A stretch of 64,000 nucleotides of DNA from Capnocytophaga bilenii (GCF_017565765.1 NZ_JAGDYP010000001.1:338358-402357), one strand, 5' to 3'. Shown: positions 9,332 through 19,587, counted from the stretch's first letter. Numbers and translations: made by a program. Notes: generated by a model not told the origin, from the letters alone.

Positions 9332-10636
9332 TTATTTCTGCCTGAAATAAACATCTATAGGCACTCCTGTAAAATCAAAATGCTCACGCAGTTTATTTTC
9401 TATAAAACGCTTGTAAGGGTCTTTTACATATTGTGGCAGGTTTGCAAAAAAGGCAAACTGCGGCATAGGTGTAGGTAATTGTGTACAGAATTTTATTTTG
9501 ATATATTTCCCTTTAGTAGCTGGCGGTGGATAGTTCTCTATAATAGGAAGCATCACCTCGTTCAGCTGGCGTGTAGCGATACGCCTTGTGCGATTGTTGT
9601 ACACTGCCACTGCCGTTTCTATCGCCTTGTAAATACGCTGTTTGTTCAGTGCCGAAACAAACAAAATAGGCACATCTGTAAATGGTTCTATTTCTTTGCG
9701 GATAACGGCTTCAAACTCTTTGGCTGTATTATTTTCTTTTTCTATCAAATCCCATTTGTTCACCAAGATTACAATCCCCTTACGATTGCGTTGTGCCAAC
9801 CAAAAAATATTAGCATCTTGGCTTTCAAATCCACGTGTAGCATCAATCATCAGGATACATACATCAGAGTGTTCAATAGCACGTATAGAACGCATTACCG
9901 AGTAAAACTCAAGGTCTTCCTTTACCTTTGCTTTGCGCCTGATACCAGCCGTATCTACCAAATTAAATTCAAAACCAAAACGATTGTATTTAGTATCTAT
10001 AGCATCACGTGTAGTTCCTGCTATATCAGTAACGATATAGCGGTCTTCGCCAATAAGAGCATTGATAAATGAAGATTTTCCTGCATTGGGACGACCTACT
10101 ACTGCAAAACGAGGCAATACACTATCTTCACGTTCTTCTTTTTCGGGCAATAGAGCTACCAAGTCATCTAAAAGATCACCCGTACCACTACCGTTAATGC
10201 TTGATAGTGCATATAAGTGCTCAAAGCCCAAAGCGTAAAACTCGTGCATTTCGTTGCGCCTGTTATTACTATCCACTTTATTTACCACTACCAAGACAGG
10301 CTTTTGGCTACGGCGCAGCAGCATAGCTACTTGCTCGTCCATACCTGTAAGCCCATCTTCTACATTTACCATAAAAATAATCACATCGGCTTCATCAATT
10401 GCAAGTGCTACTTGTTTATCAATTTCTTTTTGGAAAGTATCGGCACTATTAGGCAAGTACCCTCCAGTATCAATCACCGAGAAAGCTACTCCATTCCAGT
10501 CGGTTTTGCCATAATGGCGGTCACGTGTAACACCACTCACGGCATCTACTATCGCCTCACGGCGTTTTATTAATCGATTAAAAAGTGTTGATTTTCCAAC
10601 ATTCGGGCGACCTACAATAGCTACTATAGCACTCAT
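9332..10636 (-). CDS. der: Ribosome biogenesis GTPase Der (EngA)
   Basis: A tandem-GTPase that assists 50S subunit maturation. Two complete G domains are visible: GRPNVGKST (G1), DTGGY and NKVD in the first 170 residues; [17 protein letters not shown] and NKWD in residues 175-350; then a KH-like C-terminal domain with [22 protein letters not shown] and the end [27 protein letters not shown], diagnostic of Der. The 434 residues are the normal length. The gene is first in a probable operon der-sprE-lptD-dipeptidase on the minus strand and has a strong promoter about 20 bases upstream of the ATG. Confidence 0.97.
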   Translation of the reverse strand: MSAIVAIVGRPNVGKSTLFNRLIKRREAIVDAVSGVTRDRHYGKTDWNGVAFSVIDTGGYLPNSADTFQKEIDKQVALAIDEADVIIFMVNVEDGLTGMDEQVAMLLRRSQKPVLVVVNKVDSNNRRNEMHEFYALGFEHLYALSSINGSGTGDLLDDLVALLPEKEEREDSVLPRFAVVGRPNAGKSSFINALIGEDRYIVTDIAGTTRDAIDTKYNRFGFEFNLVDTAGIRRKAKVKEDLEFYSVMRSIRAIEHSDVCILMIDATRGFESQDANIFWLAQRNRKGIVILVNKWDLIEKENNTAKEFEAVIRKEIEPFTDVPILFVSALNKQRIYKAIETAVAVYNNRTRRIATRQLNEVMLPIIENYPPPATKGKYIKIKFCTQLPTPMPQFAFFANLPQYVKDPYKRFIENKLREHFDFTGVPIDVYFRQK

Positions 10637-10655
10637 AATTAATTTTTTATTTTTG

Positions 10656-10685
10656 CAAAGATACGAAATAATGTTTAATTGTCAA
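10656..10685 (-). promoter_or_regulatory. Promoter for der operon
   Basis: On the minus strand TTG, 19 bases, TATCTTTG. The -7 box is at 10656-10663, about 20 bases before the der ATG. The stretch around the box (ACATTATTTCGTATCTTTG) is an extended motif that recurs before panB, feoA, the sigma-54 activator and the IPExxxVDY gene. Confidence 0.7.
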
Positions 10686-10702
10686 TGATTAATTATTAAT
10701 CA

Positions 10703-13162
10703 TCATTGTTTAAATAGTTTTTTCAAGTCTTGCAAGAGGATAATTTGTTTTTCTACAGAATTGGTAGGCGAAAGTGATTTTTTGATATTCACGCCTTCAT
10801 CTATAACATTTTTAAGAACCTGTTGTGCAAAAGGGTTTTCGGTATCTTCTACAATTTCCTTTAGTCCTTTGCACAGTTTTTCGGTCATAGGGGTATCGTC
10901 AAAATGCATAGCCCAGCGGTATGCTTTTTGGAAATTGGCAGCCATTTCGGGGTCTTTTACAAAGGGGTAATACACTATATAAGGCAACAAGGTATCCAAA
11001 TACTGTTGCATTTGGTTATCTACAATTACCCCTGCCAATCCCGATAGCTGGTCGGCTGTGAGTTTTTTAGGATTAGCTTTCTCTAAAAACTCTTTAGCAA
11101 GTGCAGGCTGTGTGTGAGCAAGTCCGTTAAGTGCGGCATTTTTTACTGCTGAAGAATGTGCTGATAGTGATTTTTGGAAAAGATTACTATATTTTTTATC
11201 TTTGGTTTTGCTCAGCACCCACATAGCTGCCGATTTGGCAAGGTTTTCAGGGTCTGAAGTTGCAATTTTCTCTACAATAAGCTGTTCTGAAGTGCTTAAA
11301 GGAAGGTCTTCAAGTTTATTAAGGGCTTTGATACGCACTTTGAAGAAAGGATCTTGTAGTGCCAAAAGCAGTATTTTCTTATCACTTACCATTTCTACCG
11401 CTTGCAATCTACTTTTTACCTGAGGGGCGTGTTGCAGCTGATAGCGGTATTCGTCATCGGTTTTGGCGAATGTTTCTTCCATTATGATAAGCCCATCGGG
11501 GTTGATATTTACTAATTGTGGCGTTTTTTCTACCGAAAAAGTAAAGGTATTTTCTTTTTTAGCATTTACCCATACGTTTTCGTGACGAACTTTACCGTCA
11601 ATGTAAATATCTATTACCAATGGGAATTGAAACAATAGGTCTTCTTTTTGAGTTTGAGCAATTTTGAGGGTTAGTTTTTTGGTTGCCACATCGTATTCTT
11701 TTGATACTTCCACCTGAGGGTTTCCGTTACCAAAAAACCATTGGTTGAAAAACCAGTTAAGGTCTTTTCCGCTTACTTTTTCTAATGATAAGCGTAGCTG
11801 GTGGGCTTCACCTGTGCTGTATTGGTTGTTTTTGAGGTAGTGAGTAATCCCTGCAAAGAAAGCTTCATCACCAAGGTAACGCCTAAGCATATGGAGGATA
11901 GCACCGCCTTTGTTATAAGAAACAAGGTCAAACATATCTTCACGGCTATCATAATCAAAACGCACTAAATTTTTAGCAAAGTCGTTGGGGCGTTCTTTGT
12001 ACTGTTGAGTATCGTTTAGGAGGTGCTCTTCGGCTACATCTTTATTGTATTTGTGTTCTAACCAAAGGTATTCGGAGTAGTTAGCAAAAGATTCGTTTAC
12101 AGTGAGGTTTGCCCAGCTTTCAGCAGTTACAAGGTCGCCAAACCAATGGTGCGCAAGCTCGTGAGCAATGATTCTCTCCCAGTGGTTTTGGTCGGCGAGG
12201 TCTTCAGCAGTTTGGTAAGCTGTTTCGGCGTGACTTACGGCAGTAGTATTTTCCATAGCCCCACTTACAAAGTCGCGCACTACTATTTGGGCATAGCGTT
12301 GCCAAGGAAATTCATAACCAAATCGCTCTGAAAAGAAAGTGAGCATTTCGGCAGTATTGCCAAAGATTTGTTTGGCTACGCTTTCGTATTCTTTTTCCAC
12401 ATAATATTCTATGGGTACTTTTCCTTTCCAAGGGGTATCTTTCACGATAGCAAACTCACCTGCTGCCATAAAGAAGAGGTAAGGGGCGTGAGGTTTATCC
12501 ATCACCCAATGGTCGGTACGATTGTTACCCGAAGTTTTGGAATTTTTTAATACTCCATTAGAAAGGGTAACAAAGTTATTGGGTACGGTAATTTCTATTT
12601 CTTGGGTAGTTTTTTGAGAATTATCGTCAATAGTAGGGAACCAGCAAGAAGAAGCTTCAGTTTCGCCTTGTGTCCATACTTGTTGCATAGGTTTGTCGGG
12701 CTCATTATTAGGATTGATAAAGTAGAGTCCTTTAGAAGAGAAGGCTGGTTCTCCATTAGAGTCGGTTACCTTTTCGGGCTGTGCAGTGTACTGTATATAG
12801 ACGGTGTATTTTTCGTCTTTTTGGTATGTTTTGTCAAGTTTTATTTTTAGCAGATTGTTTTTATAGGCAAATTTCAGGGGCGTTTGAGTTTTGTTTTTCT
12901 CTAAGGCTACTTTGTGAATGAGCATTGCTTTGGCATCTAATACCAAACTATCGGTAGGGTAAAAGTAAGGAGCAGCAGTAAGCCATTCCTCGCCATTAAG
13001 TGTTTGGTTTGAAAAATTAAAGTTCACTTTTAGGTGTGTGTGCTGCAAGGCAGTTTTTTTTTCACGAGTAGCACGGTATAGTGTTCTTCCAGAATAGTCG
13101 GTTTGGGCTGTAATGATATTGGCTAAAAGTAGCCCAATGGTTGTAATCAGTAATTTTTTCAT
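10703..13162 (-). CDS. Secreted M1 family zinc aminopeptidase
   Basis: An exported aminopeptidase (signal peptide LLITTIGLLLANIITAQ) that trims N-terminal residues from peptides in the periplasm or outside the cell. Hallmarks are GAMEN at residues 301-305 (exopeptidase motif) and HELAHHWFGD with zinc ligands H335 and H339, catalytic E336, and the third ligand E357 in NESFANYSEY, exactly the HExxHx18E spacing of the family. A HEAT-like C-terminal region (VKIRALNKLEDLPL..., residues ~590-760) follows. At 819 residues it is a full-length member. It lies just upstream of the der promoter but is a separate unit, with 66 bases between them. Its exact substrates cannot be told from sequence. Confidence 0.92.
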   Translation of the reverse strand: MKKLLITTIGLLLANIITAQTDYSGRTLYRATREKKTALQHTHLKVNFNFSNQTLNGEEWLTAAPYFYPTDSLVLDAKAMLIHKVALEKNKTQTPLKFAYKNNLLKIKLDKTYQKDEKYTVYIQYTAQPEKVTDSNGEPAFSSKGLYFINPNNEPDKPMQQVWTQGETEASSCWFPTIDDNSQKTTQEIEITVPNNFVTLSNGVLKNSKTSGNNRTDHWVMDKPHAPYLFFMAAGEFAIVKDTPWKGKVPIEYYVEKEYESVAKQIFGNTAEMLTFFSERFGYEFPWQRYAQIVVRDFVSGAMENTTAVSHAETAYQTAEDLADQNHWERIIAHELAHHWFGDLVTAESWANLTVNESFANYSEYLWLEHKYNKDVAEEHLLNDTQQYKERPNDFAKNLVRFDYDSREDMFDLVSYNKGGAILHMLRRYLGDEAFFAGITHYLKNNQYSTGEAHQLRLSLEKVSGKDLNWFFNQWFFGNGNPQVEVSKEYDVATKKLTLKIAQTQKEDLLFQFPLVIDIYIDGKVRHENVWVNAKKENTFTFSVEKTPQLVNINPDGLIIMEETFAKTDDEYRYQLQHAPQVKSRLQAVEMVSDKKILLLALQDPFFKVRIKALNKLEDLPLSTSEQLIVEKIATSDPENLAKSAAMWVLSKTKDKKYSNLFQKSLSAHSSAVKNAALNGLAHTQPALAKEFLEKANPKKLTADQLSGLAGVIVDNQMQQYLDTLLPYIVYYPFVKDPEMAANFQKAYRWAMHFDDTPMTEKLCKGLKEIVEDTENPFAQQVLKNVIDEGVNIKKSLSPTNSVEKQIILLQDLKKLFKQ

Positions 13163-13196
13163 TTCTTGTTTGTTTAGTTTTTAAAAGAGTAGTATT

Positions 13197-13679
13197 TTAT
13201 AGGAATCTATTATGCCAACTTTCTTGTAATGGCACTTCCCAATGCTCTTCGTATTCCCATTTGGTATTTACTAAGTTGTTAAACACGATTGTTTGTGCCG
13301 AAACCGCTTTATCTTTCACCATTTTTTTAAACTCAATGAGTGGTTTATAAGCTATGTATTCGCCCTGCCTGTAGCTCACATTCATACGGTCTAACAAAGT
13401 AACGTTATATGCCTGCTCTAACTGTTGGATAAAGCGCACCAAAGCATCGAGCGAGCAGCCTGATACCGCGTGTACATTTTGGTTTGCCCCTATAACGATA
13501 AACCTATTATAACGTATTTCAAATGAAGCCCATAACTCACTTCCGTGAGCTGTCCATTCTTCAAGATAAGCCTTTAGCTGCGTGGTGAGCTGTACTTGCT
13601 CTTCGGGAGTAAAGCTACGATTGCTTTGGTATATCCATACACGAGCATCTTCGGGAAGTTCTCTAAAATCTATATACAT
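13197..13679 (-). CDS. Conserved Bacteroidota protein of unknown function
   Basis: A 160-residue protein beginning MYIDFRELPEDARVWIYQSNR, with WTAHGSELWASFEIRYNRFIVIG in the middle. I recognise it as a protein widely kept in flavobacteria, often given the database label 'ABC transporter ATPase'. The sequence does not support that label: there is no Walker A (GxxxxGK[ST]), no signature motif and it is far too short. No signal peptide or membrane segment is seen, so it is probably cytosolic. It lies between the M1 peptidase and smpB on the same strand, 30 bases after smpB. Confidence 0.8.
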   Translation of the reverse strand: MYIDFRELPEDARVWIYQSNRSFTPEEQVQLTTQLKAYLEEWTAHGSELWASFEIRYNRFIVIGANQNVHAVSGCSLDALVRFIQQLEQAYNVTLLDRMNVSYRQGEYIAYKPLIEFKKMVKDKAVSAQTIVFNNLVNTKWEYEEHWEVPLQESWHNRFL

Positions 13680-13709
13680 ATTTTATAGTGTTTTTATTAT
13701 CTATTCGTT

Positions 13710-14165
13710 TTATCTTTTTGTCAATCGGTCAAGAGTGCGTTTGTTATCGCGGTCTTTTATAGTTTCGCGTTTGTCGTACAATTTTTTACCACGTACTAAG
13801 GCTATTTCCACCTTTGCCAGCCCCTTATCATTGATAAATAGGCGTAAAGGGACTATGGTAAGTCCGCTGTTTTTTACTTCTTTGTTCAGTTTGCGCAGTT
13901 CTTTTTTTTGTAATAAGAGTTTTCGTTCACTTTTAGGACGGTGGTTGTAATAAGTACCAAAAGCATAGGTTTCAATAGTCATATTGATAACGAAGAGCTC
14001 TCCCCGCTCATTAAACTCACAAAAACTCTCAGCAATAGAGGCTTTCCCAAGCCTAATAGACTTAATTTCGGTACCTACAAGCACTATACCTGCCTCGTAT
14101 TTATCAAGAATTTCATATTCAAACTTAGCGCGTTTGTTTAATATCTGTATCGTTTTCTGTATCAT
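13710..14165 (-). CDS. smpB: SsrA-binding protein SmpB
   Basis: The protein partner of tmRNA in trans-translation; it brings tmRNA to ribosomes stalled on broken mRNA. The 151 residues contain the family landmarks: [29 protein letters not shown] (start of the OB-fold), [61 protein letters not shown], and the basic tail RTLDRLTKR that inserts in the mRNA channel. Full length. It lies 11 bases after the Gcr-like gene, so the two are probably transcribed together. Confidence 0.97.
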   Translation of the reverse strand: MIQKTIQILNKRAKFEYEILDKYEAGIVLVGTEIKSIRLGKASIAESFCEFNERGELFVINMTIETYAFGTYYNHRPKSERKLLLQKKELRKLNKEVKNSGLTIVPLRLFINDKGLAKVEIALVRGKKLYDKRETIKDRDNKRTLDRLTKR

Positions 14166-14176
14166 AATCAGTTATT

Positions 14177-16192
14177 TTAAACAGGGAAAAAGAAAGCAGC
14201 AGGGCGTTCTTTAAATTTCAGTATTATTGAGTGCAACAGGTTGCGCAATTCTGAAAAAGGTACTTGGCGTGAGCGCAATGCTATCCACAATGATAGCGAA
14301 AAGCTCACTATAAAATTACCAAAGCCTACAATTCCTATCCCCAATATACACCATATAACATTCTCTAAGCTAATATTAAAATTAGCCCCAAACAGCCCAT
14401 AGGCAAAGTTACCACTCACAAAGGTAATGTGCCGTATATCAATATTCCATTTGAAGAATACACCCACTGTCCAAGCACTTCCCATAAAGACTCCAAACCA
14501 AATATTTGACACTACACTTGGCCATTTTTTTTGCATCCACGCTGCTACTCGTTGCATACGTTTTTTGCCAAACATACCTTTTAAAAATGGGTGTTCTGAA
14601 AGCCTGTAATAAAAGTTATTAAAGTTATTCACGCTTGCCACATTGCCCGCTATAATTCCCGATAAAAACAAAAATACCCCTGCTATACAAGCGTGCATAA
14701 ATACGGGTGTGTGCCATATATTCATATCTTCTAAAAGATGCAAACTCTTTGGGGTAGCAAAGTTATAGCCCACCAAGTAACTCACTATAAATGCTAACAA
14801 CATAGATACGGGGAAAGCCCCAAAGACATTGCCTACAAAGGCAATAAACTGTGAGCGAAACAAGCGGGAGAACAATACAGCAAACTCTGAATACACTTTT
14901 TGTTTGTTCTTGTTATCCTGCGGATTGATATTCTCTAAACTCTTGGCTATAGTGGAAGCCGTCATAGCGGGTTGCTTAGTAGCCAGTGTAGAGCCTGTTA
15001 AATAAATAAGCACAAAGCCTATTGCGTAATTTAAGCTATAATCAAAAGCACGCCCGAAATCACTTTTATCGGGGTTCATAGAGAGGTATAACTTTGTTAA
15101 GCACATAAAGCTAACAATTACCCCGCCCCATAGTGCTGTTTTTAACATTTTGAAATACTCTGATGAGGTGGAGGTAATATAATGTTCGCCTGTTTTGCCC
15201 GTATAATTGGTTATTTCATACGTAATATTATACACACTATCATTTATGAGCTTTCTGATATTGTTCTTTTTAGAATTGGTACGCACCAAATCTAAATAAA
15301 ATGCTATGGTTTTATCTTTTTTATCTTCTTCTTTTTCAATAAAAAGGTAGTTGTACAAGCGCTTGATACGCTTTACCTGCTGGCGTATGAGCAATAAAGT
15401 TTGATTTACACTAAAAGTAACCCCGTATTTTGAGGTATTGACATCGGCTTTGTTTAGAAAATCTTCGCATTGTCCTACTAATATGTTCAGATGCTTGTAA
15501 TCTAATTCGTGTTGTGAAAGGCTTAGATAGGAGCGTTTTTCATCGCGCATAGTACGGGCTAAATTGTTGAGCTCATCATCTAAGGCAATAAAAGGACTAT
15601 TCAGATTGGTATATTCGGGCACCATACGCAGCACATCTGTTTGCAAGGCAAAACCACCCATACGCTGCGAAAGTATCACTATGGCTAACAATATTTGGTT
15701 GGAGGTGGCAGTGGGCTCGGTTTCGCTGTAAAAAGTATCAAAACTTAATAGGCTAAAAAGCTCTTGCCAATTTTCAAAAGGAATACGCCCCAGCCATTTA
15801 GCATCTGAAGGTTTATAAAATATTTGGTTCAGCACATACTGAATGTTATCCTGCGAGGGCTGGTCGGGGATAAGCTGGCGGATAATACGCCTACGCAATT
15901 CTTTGAAAAACGACACACTCTTGAGCAAGCCTGCATCGGTGAGCAGTAGTACTTTTTTCTTATCAGAAAATACGTTTAACAGTTTTTCTTTGAAAAAAGC
16001 AATACTATTGGCATCTCTCTTTAGCTCGGCGATAAGTTCGTTGATATTAAGAGCTGCTTTTTTATTACAACTTTTGTGCCTAAAGTAATCTACGATATTG
16101 AAAATAAAATCGATATCCTCATAATCGGTACTATGGGAAAAAGTCTCGAATATTTCGTATATAGAATTATAGTTTTTTCGGAATAACAACAT
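14177..16192 (-). CDS. Gcr-type membrane protein ('site-specific recombinase' family, PF10136-like)
   Basis: A 671-residue protein of the family first called gonococcal invertase-related (Gcr). The first ~320 residues are soluble and helical (NELIAELKRDANSIAFFKEKLLNVFSDKKKVLLLTDAGLL is typical). Residues ~340-660 hold about seven hydrophobic segments, for example YFKMLKTALWGGVIVSFMCLTKLYL and YAIGFVLIYLTGSTLATKQPAMTAS, so it is an inner-membrane protein. Despite the family name, no tyrosine or serine recombinase motif is present. I chose the ATG at 16192 over the upstream TTG (16210). It has its own promoter and probably leads smpB. Its function is unknown. Confidence 0.82.
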   Translation of the reverse strand: MLLFRKNYNSIYEIFETFSHSTDYEDIDFIFNIVDYFRHKSCNKKAALNINELIAELKRDANSIAFFKEKLLNVFSDKKKVLLLTDAGLLKSVSFFKELRRRIIRQLIPDQPSQDNIQYVLNQIFYKPSDAKWLGRIPFENWQELFSLLSFDTFYSETEPTATSNQILLAIVILSQRMGGFALQTDVLRMVPEYTNLNSPFIALDDELNNLARTMRDEKRSYLSLSQHELDYKHLNILVGQCEDFLNKADVNTSKYGVTFSVNQTLLLIRQQVKRIKRLYNYLFIEKEEDKKDKTIAFYLDLVRTNSKKNNIRKLINDSVYNITYEITNYTGKTGEHYITSTSSEYFKMLKTALWGGVIVSFMCLTKLYLSMNPDKSDFGRAFDYSLNYAIGFVLIYLTGSTLATKQPAMTASTIAKSLENINPQDNKNKQKVYSEFAVLFSRLFRSQFIAFVGNVFGAFPVSMLLAFIVSYLVGYNFATPKSLHLLEDMNIWHTPVFMHACIAGVFLFLSGIIAGNVASVNNFNNFYYRLSEHPFLKGMFGKKRMQRVAAWMQKKWPSVVSNIWFGVFMGSAWTVGVFFKWNIDIRHITFVSGNFAYGLFGANFNISLENVIWCILGIGIVGFGNFIVSFSLSLWIALRSRQVPFSELRNLLHSIILKFKERPAAFFFPV

Positions 16193-16222
16193 TTTAGGCA
16201 AATAAAACAATTAATAAGACTG

Positions 16223-16252
16223 CAAAGGTAATAAACTATCTTTAAATAGCAA
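16223..16252 (-). promoter_or_regulatory. Promoter for Gcr-like gene and smpB
   Basis: On the minus strand TTG, 19 bases, TACCTTTG; the -7 box is at 16223-16230, 30 bases before the chosen ATG. It supports the start at 16192. Confidence 0.65.
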
Positions 16253-16284
16253 AAAAGAGGCAAAAAAACATTTGCCTCTTTTTT
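16251..16284 (-). terminator. Rho-independent terminator after the TonB-dependent receptor
   Basis: A 14-base perfect inverted repeat (AAAAAAGAGGCAAA and TTTGCCTCTTTTTT) around a 6-base loop. It is A/T-flanked on both sides and could work in both directions, but only the receptor gene (ending at 16327, minus strand) runs into it. Confidence 0.75.
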
Positions 16285-16326
16285 ACTGTTTCCCAACAAA
16301 ATCCTTATTATCGTATAATTATTTAA

Positions 16327-19185
16327 TTAAAAGTTATAACGTACGCCAAAGCTAAAGGTACGACCTGGACCAAAATATACATTGTTTTTCACATTGATAC
16401 CTTGGTAAGTTTTAACGCCATTGGTAGCGTGCTTGCTTGTATAAGATTCTTCTATGTAGTAAGTATCTAACAAGTTATAAGCGTGTGCTGAGAAAGTGAG
16501 GCGTTGCTTATCGGTTAATGACAATTTATAAGATGCTCCTAAATCAAACAAATTATAGCTTGGCAATTTCAAAGCACCTAATTCAGCATTAGCTTTTGAG
16601 TTGAAATCGGCAACATTGAGGTTGGCATAAAGGTTATCTACATAACGCCAGTCGATATCTACTTTTAAGCCTTTTACAGGAGGGAGGATAGTAGCTCCTA
16701 TAGCAGCAGTTGTTTGAGCGGTTTCACCTACTTTCACTTTATCTAAATAAGTGGTAGTGGGAACTACATCGCCTGTAAGTACATTTCCTTGTGTATCTAG
16801 ATTCTGGTTGTCGTTGTTGATAAGATAGCTTTTAGCATTACCATTATAGAACCAATCACCCAATGAAATAGCAGCATTCAGTTTCAAATATTGTGTAATA
16901 TTGGCTATTGCCTCTAACTCTATTCCTTGGTGGACTTCTTCTATACCAAAAATATTGGCATAAGCGGTAAGACTACTACCTGAAGGGAGTATTATATCAT
17001 TTCGTTTTGTTTCGTAGCGGTCTTTCCAAGTGGTGCGGTAAACGTTTAGATTGGCATTAAAGCGTTCTGATTTAAAACCATAGCCTACTTCTAAGCCCAA
17101 AATCTTTTCGTTAGTCAGTTCTTGGTTTAGGAAGTTTCTATTATTAGGGTATACGGCATTGAAGAAAGGTTGTTTAGAATAATAGCCTGCATTGGCAAAC
17201 ACGTTGTGATGCTCGTTGATATTATAATTTACCCCTCCTTTGATGTTATAGCCTATGATGTTTTTAAATCCTGTTTTTGTATTCATTGCCGTAGTAGGAT
17301 CTCTGCGGATAGCCCTAGTACCTGGTTTCATAAAATTATCTACCCTTTGATAGCCTTGCATAGAGGTAGAACCTTGCAAAAATGCAGAGAACTTATTATC
17401 GGAGTATTCAAATTGTGAGAACAAGCCTGCCCATTTTACTTCGCCATCGTTGCTCCAGCCTGTTTGGTTTTCAAGAGAAGTGATGCTTGTAAATGGATTA
17501 AAAGATATTTTATCGGAAACTGTGGTTCTTATCACATTAGGCACTGTGAGGTTTTTATTGCTGATAGTAGCGAAGCCAGAAGCACCCAATAGGTCGGTTA
17601 CTACGCGGTGGTGATAGCCGTGATAATAACGCCCATCAACTCCTAAATTCAAAGTAAAGTGATCGTCTATTTGGTGTTTTAAATTGGTAAGGAATCCGTA
17701 CCAATCGTGTGAGTTTACTGAAGCTATATTGGTAAACCCTTCTGTAATATAATGTTTATTGCCTAATGGGTCTATTAGTTGTATGCTATTTCCTGTAATA
17801 CCTGGGGTAGTTATACGCTGAAGACCTTGTACGTTTTCGCCTTTGTTATAACGAATAGCTGCTTCTACATCTATTAAACCATCTGGGGTACGTAACCCAC
17901 TAAAGTTAGTTTCTTTAGGTTTGTAATAAGTTACTCCGTTTTGTACTTTCCTATCAAATCCTCCTCTATAGGCTTTACCATCGCCTGAAACTCCCATACC
18001 ACGACCAAAAGATGCGTAGGCTACGGTACTAAGAGAGGTGCTTTCGGAGATATTCCAATCCCAATTGAGCATTGCTACAGGCTTGTGGTATATATTTTTT
18101 TTCAAAGAGAAGATTTCGCCATTTAAATAGCCCCAGTCGCTATTGTAACGTCTGTTAGGTTTATCGTCAGAGCCTCCGTATTTTTGAGCATCTTCAATAG
18201 ACGGACTATAATAACGCTGGTTGTGCGACTGAGTAGCACCTGTAAACATCAGCTGGAAGCTATGTTTTTTAGAAGGCTCATAGCCTAAGGCAAAATAATA
18301 GCTGTAAGCATCAAACTGTGTAGCATCTACGTATTTGCGACCTGCATTTTTGCTAAACAATACTGAAGCTGACCAGCCTGTGAGGCTTTTGCCAGTGTTG
18401 TAAGACACGGTACCTTTATACTCGCCGTTGCTACCATAGTTTAGAACAACGTTACCGCCTTGGTGCATATCGGCAGCGCGCAATATAAAGTTGAGCGTAC
18501 CTCCTACTGAGGCTATTGCCAATTTAGAAGCTCCGAGCCCGCGTTGTACTTGCATAGCTGAAGTAACATCGGATAAGCCCGTCCAATTACTAAAATAAAC
18601 GGTACCAGCCTCCATATCATTGACCGGCATACCGTTTACCATAACTGCTACGTTTTTAGAAGAGAAACCGCGCATATTGACCTTAGAATCTCCGAAGCCA
18701 CCACCGCCTTTGGTAGCGTAGATAGAAGGAGTGCGGTTGAGGATTTCGGGCAGCTCACGAGTGCCTAATTTTTCAACAATTTCGGCTGCCTGAATGGTTG
18801 ATACTGCTACAGGTGTTTTGCGTTCTTGCGCAACATCTATCACTGAGCTTTTGGCAGTTACCACCACTTCGCCTAAATTTTGTTGGTCACTTGCAAGCGT
18901 AACTTTTAAGTGAGCCTTACCATTTACTAATTTGTAAGGTATGGCTTTGGTAACGTAACCCAGATAGGTAAACTCTAAAATACCTGTAGGGTTATCTACT
19001 TTTAAGGAGTATTTACCGTCCATATCGGTTGATACTCCACGAGTAGTACCTTTCACTTGCACGCCTGCACCCATTAGTGGTGCATTATAATCACCGTCAA
19101 TTACTTCACCCGTAATTACTCCGCTTTGGGCAAAAATCACTGTTGTGAATAATAGGAATGCCAAATTTAAAAACCAGTTCTTCAT
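16327..19185 (-). CDS. TonB-dependent outer-membrane receptor with N-terminal carboxypeptidase-regulatory-like domain
   Basis: An outer-membrane transporter powered by TonB-ExbBD. Signal peptide NWFLNLAFLLFTTVIFAQ; residues ~20-110 are a CarboxypepD-regulatory-like Ig domain (GVITGEVIDGDYNAPLMGAGVQVKGTTRGVSTDMDGKYSL); then the plug (VDVAQERKTPVAVSTIQAAEIVEKLGTRELPEILNRTPSIYATKGGGGFGDSKVNMRGF type region, ~115-235) and a 22-strand-type barrel ending in GPGRTFSFGVRYNF. At 952 residues it is complete. There is no SusD-like lipoprotein next to it, so it is not an obvious glycan-uptake (SusCD) pair; ligand unknown, with iron complexes or small organics possible. Transcription probably starts near the TACCTTTG box (19302-19309, minus strand) and ends at the hairpin at 16251-16284. 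Confidence 0.9.
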   Translation of the reverse strand: MKNWFLNLAFLLFTTVIFAQSGVITGEVIDGDYNAPLMGAGVQVKGTTRGVSTDMDGKYSLKVDNPTGILEFTYLGYVTKAIPYKLVNGKAHLKVTLASDQQNLGEVVVTAKSSVIDVAQERKTPVAVSTIQAAEIVEKLGTRELPEILNRTPSIYATKGGGGFGDSKVNMRGFSSKNVAVMVNGMPVNDMEAGTVYFSNWTGLSDVTSAMQVQRGLGASKLAIASVGGTLNFILRAADMHQGGNVVLNYGSNGEYKGTVSYNTGKSLTGWSASVLFSKNAGRKYVDATQFDAYSYYFALGYEPSKKHSFQLMFTGATQSHNQRYYSPSIEDAQKYGGSDDKPNRRYNSDWGYLNGEIFSLKKNIYHKPVAMLNWDWNISESTSLSTVAYASFGRGMGVSGDGKAYRGGFDRKVQNGVTYYKPKETNFSGLRTPDGLIDVEAAIRYNKGENVQGLQRITTPGITGNSIQLIDPLGNKHYITEGFTNIASVNSHDWYGFLTNLKHQIDDHFTLNLGVDGRYYHGYHHRVVTDLLGASGFATISNKNLTVPNVIRTTVSDKISFNPFTSITSLENQTGWSNDGEVKWAGLFSQFEYSDNKFSAFLQGSTSMQGYQRVDNFMKPGTRAIRRDPTTAMNTKTGFKNIIGYNIKGGVNYNINEHHNVFANAGYYSKQPFFNAVYPNNRNFLNQELTNEKILGLEVGYGFKSERFNANLNVYRTTWKDRYETKRNDIILPSGSSLTAYANIFGIEEVHQGIELEAIANITQYLKLNAAISLGDWFYNGNAKSYLINNDNQNLDTQGNVLTGDVVPTTTYLDKVKVGETAQTTAAIGATILPPVKGLKVDIDWRYVDNLYANLNVADFNSKANAELGALKLPSYNLFDLGASYKLSLTDKQRLTFSAHAYNLLDTYYIEESYTSKHATNGVKTYQGINVKNNVYFGPGRTFSFGVRYNF

Positions 19186-19440
19186 TATATTTATTAATTA
19201 GTTAATTTAGTTTTTCTGCCCAATAAAAAATGTTAGTTAAGTTAGTTTTTTTCAGCTTATTAACGCTTATTTTTTCTTTTTATAGTTTTCTTTTTACGGT
19301 GCAAAGGTAGTATATTTTTCTGTATCTTAAAATAAAATACTAATTTTTTTATAATTTTTTTCAAAGAATTTTATATTGTTTTGATTTTCTGACTTTTAGT
19401 AGTTATGATAACGTTGTTTATTCTTCATTTTGATATATTG

Positions 19441-19587
19441 GTGCGAGCCGCACGGGCTTTTATCTTTCGCTCAACCTTCGTCACATACTCGGCTGCGCCA
19501 GCTCGGTGCGAGCCGCACAGGCTTTTATCCTTCGCTCAACCTTCGCTCAACCTTCGCTCATCCTTCGCTTATCCTTCGCTCAAGGTT
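19441..19587. repeat. Dispersed repeat with 11-base CCTTCGCTCAA array and CGAGCCGCAC palindrome
   Basis: In the 570-base gap between the TonB receptor and the sugar transporter. GTGCGAGCCGCAC appears twice, followed by GGCTTTTATC and then CCTTCGCTCA[A/T] in tandem (five near-copies ending at 19583). The same family, inverted, is at 57775-57861, with short pieces at 24891-24931 and 58354-58370. The rest of the gap is AT-rich and holds the two divergent promoters. Confidence 0.75.

Noticed and set aside
13197-13679. ABC transporter ATPase
   Set aside because: No Walker A, Walker B or signature motif and only 160 residues; the common label is not supported.
14177-16192. Site-specific recombinase that could shuffle the Rhs cassettes
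   Set aside because: The family name is historical. The protein has several membrane segments and none of the catalytic motifs of tyrosine or serine recombinases, and it is far from the array.
16327-19185. SusC-like glycan importer
   Set aside because: No SusD-like lipoprotein lies beside it and the total length and plug start fit a general TonB receptor.
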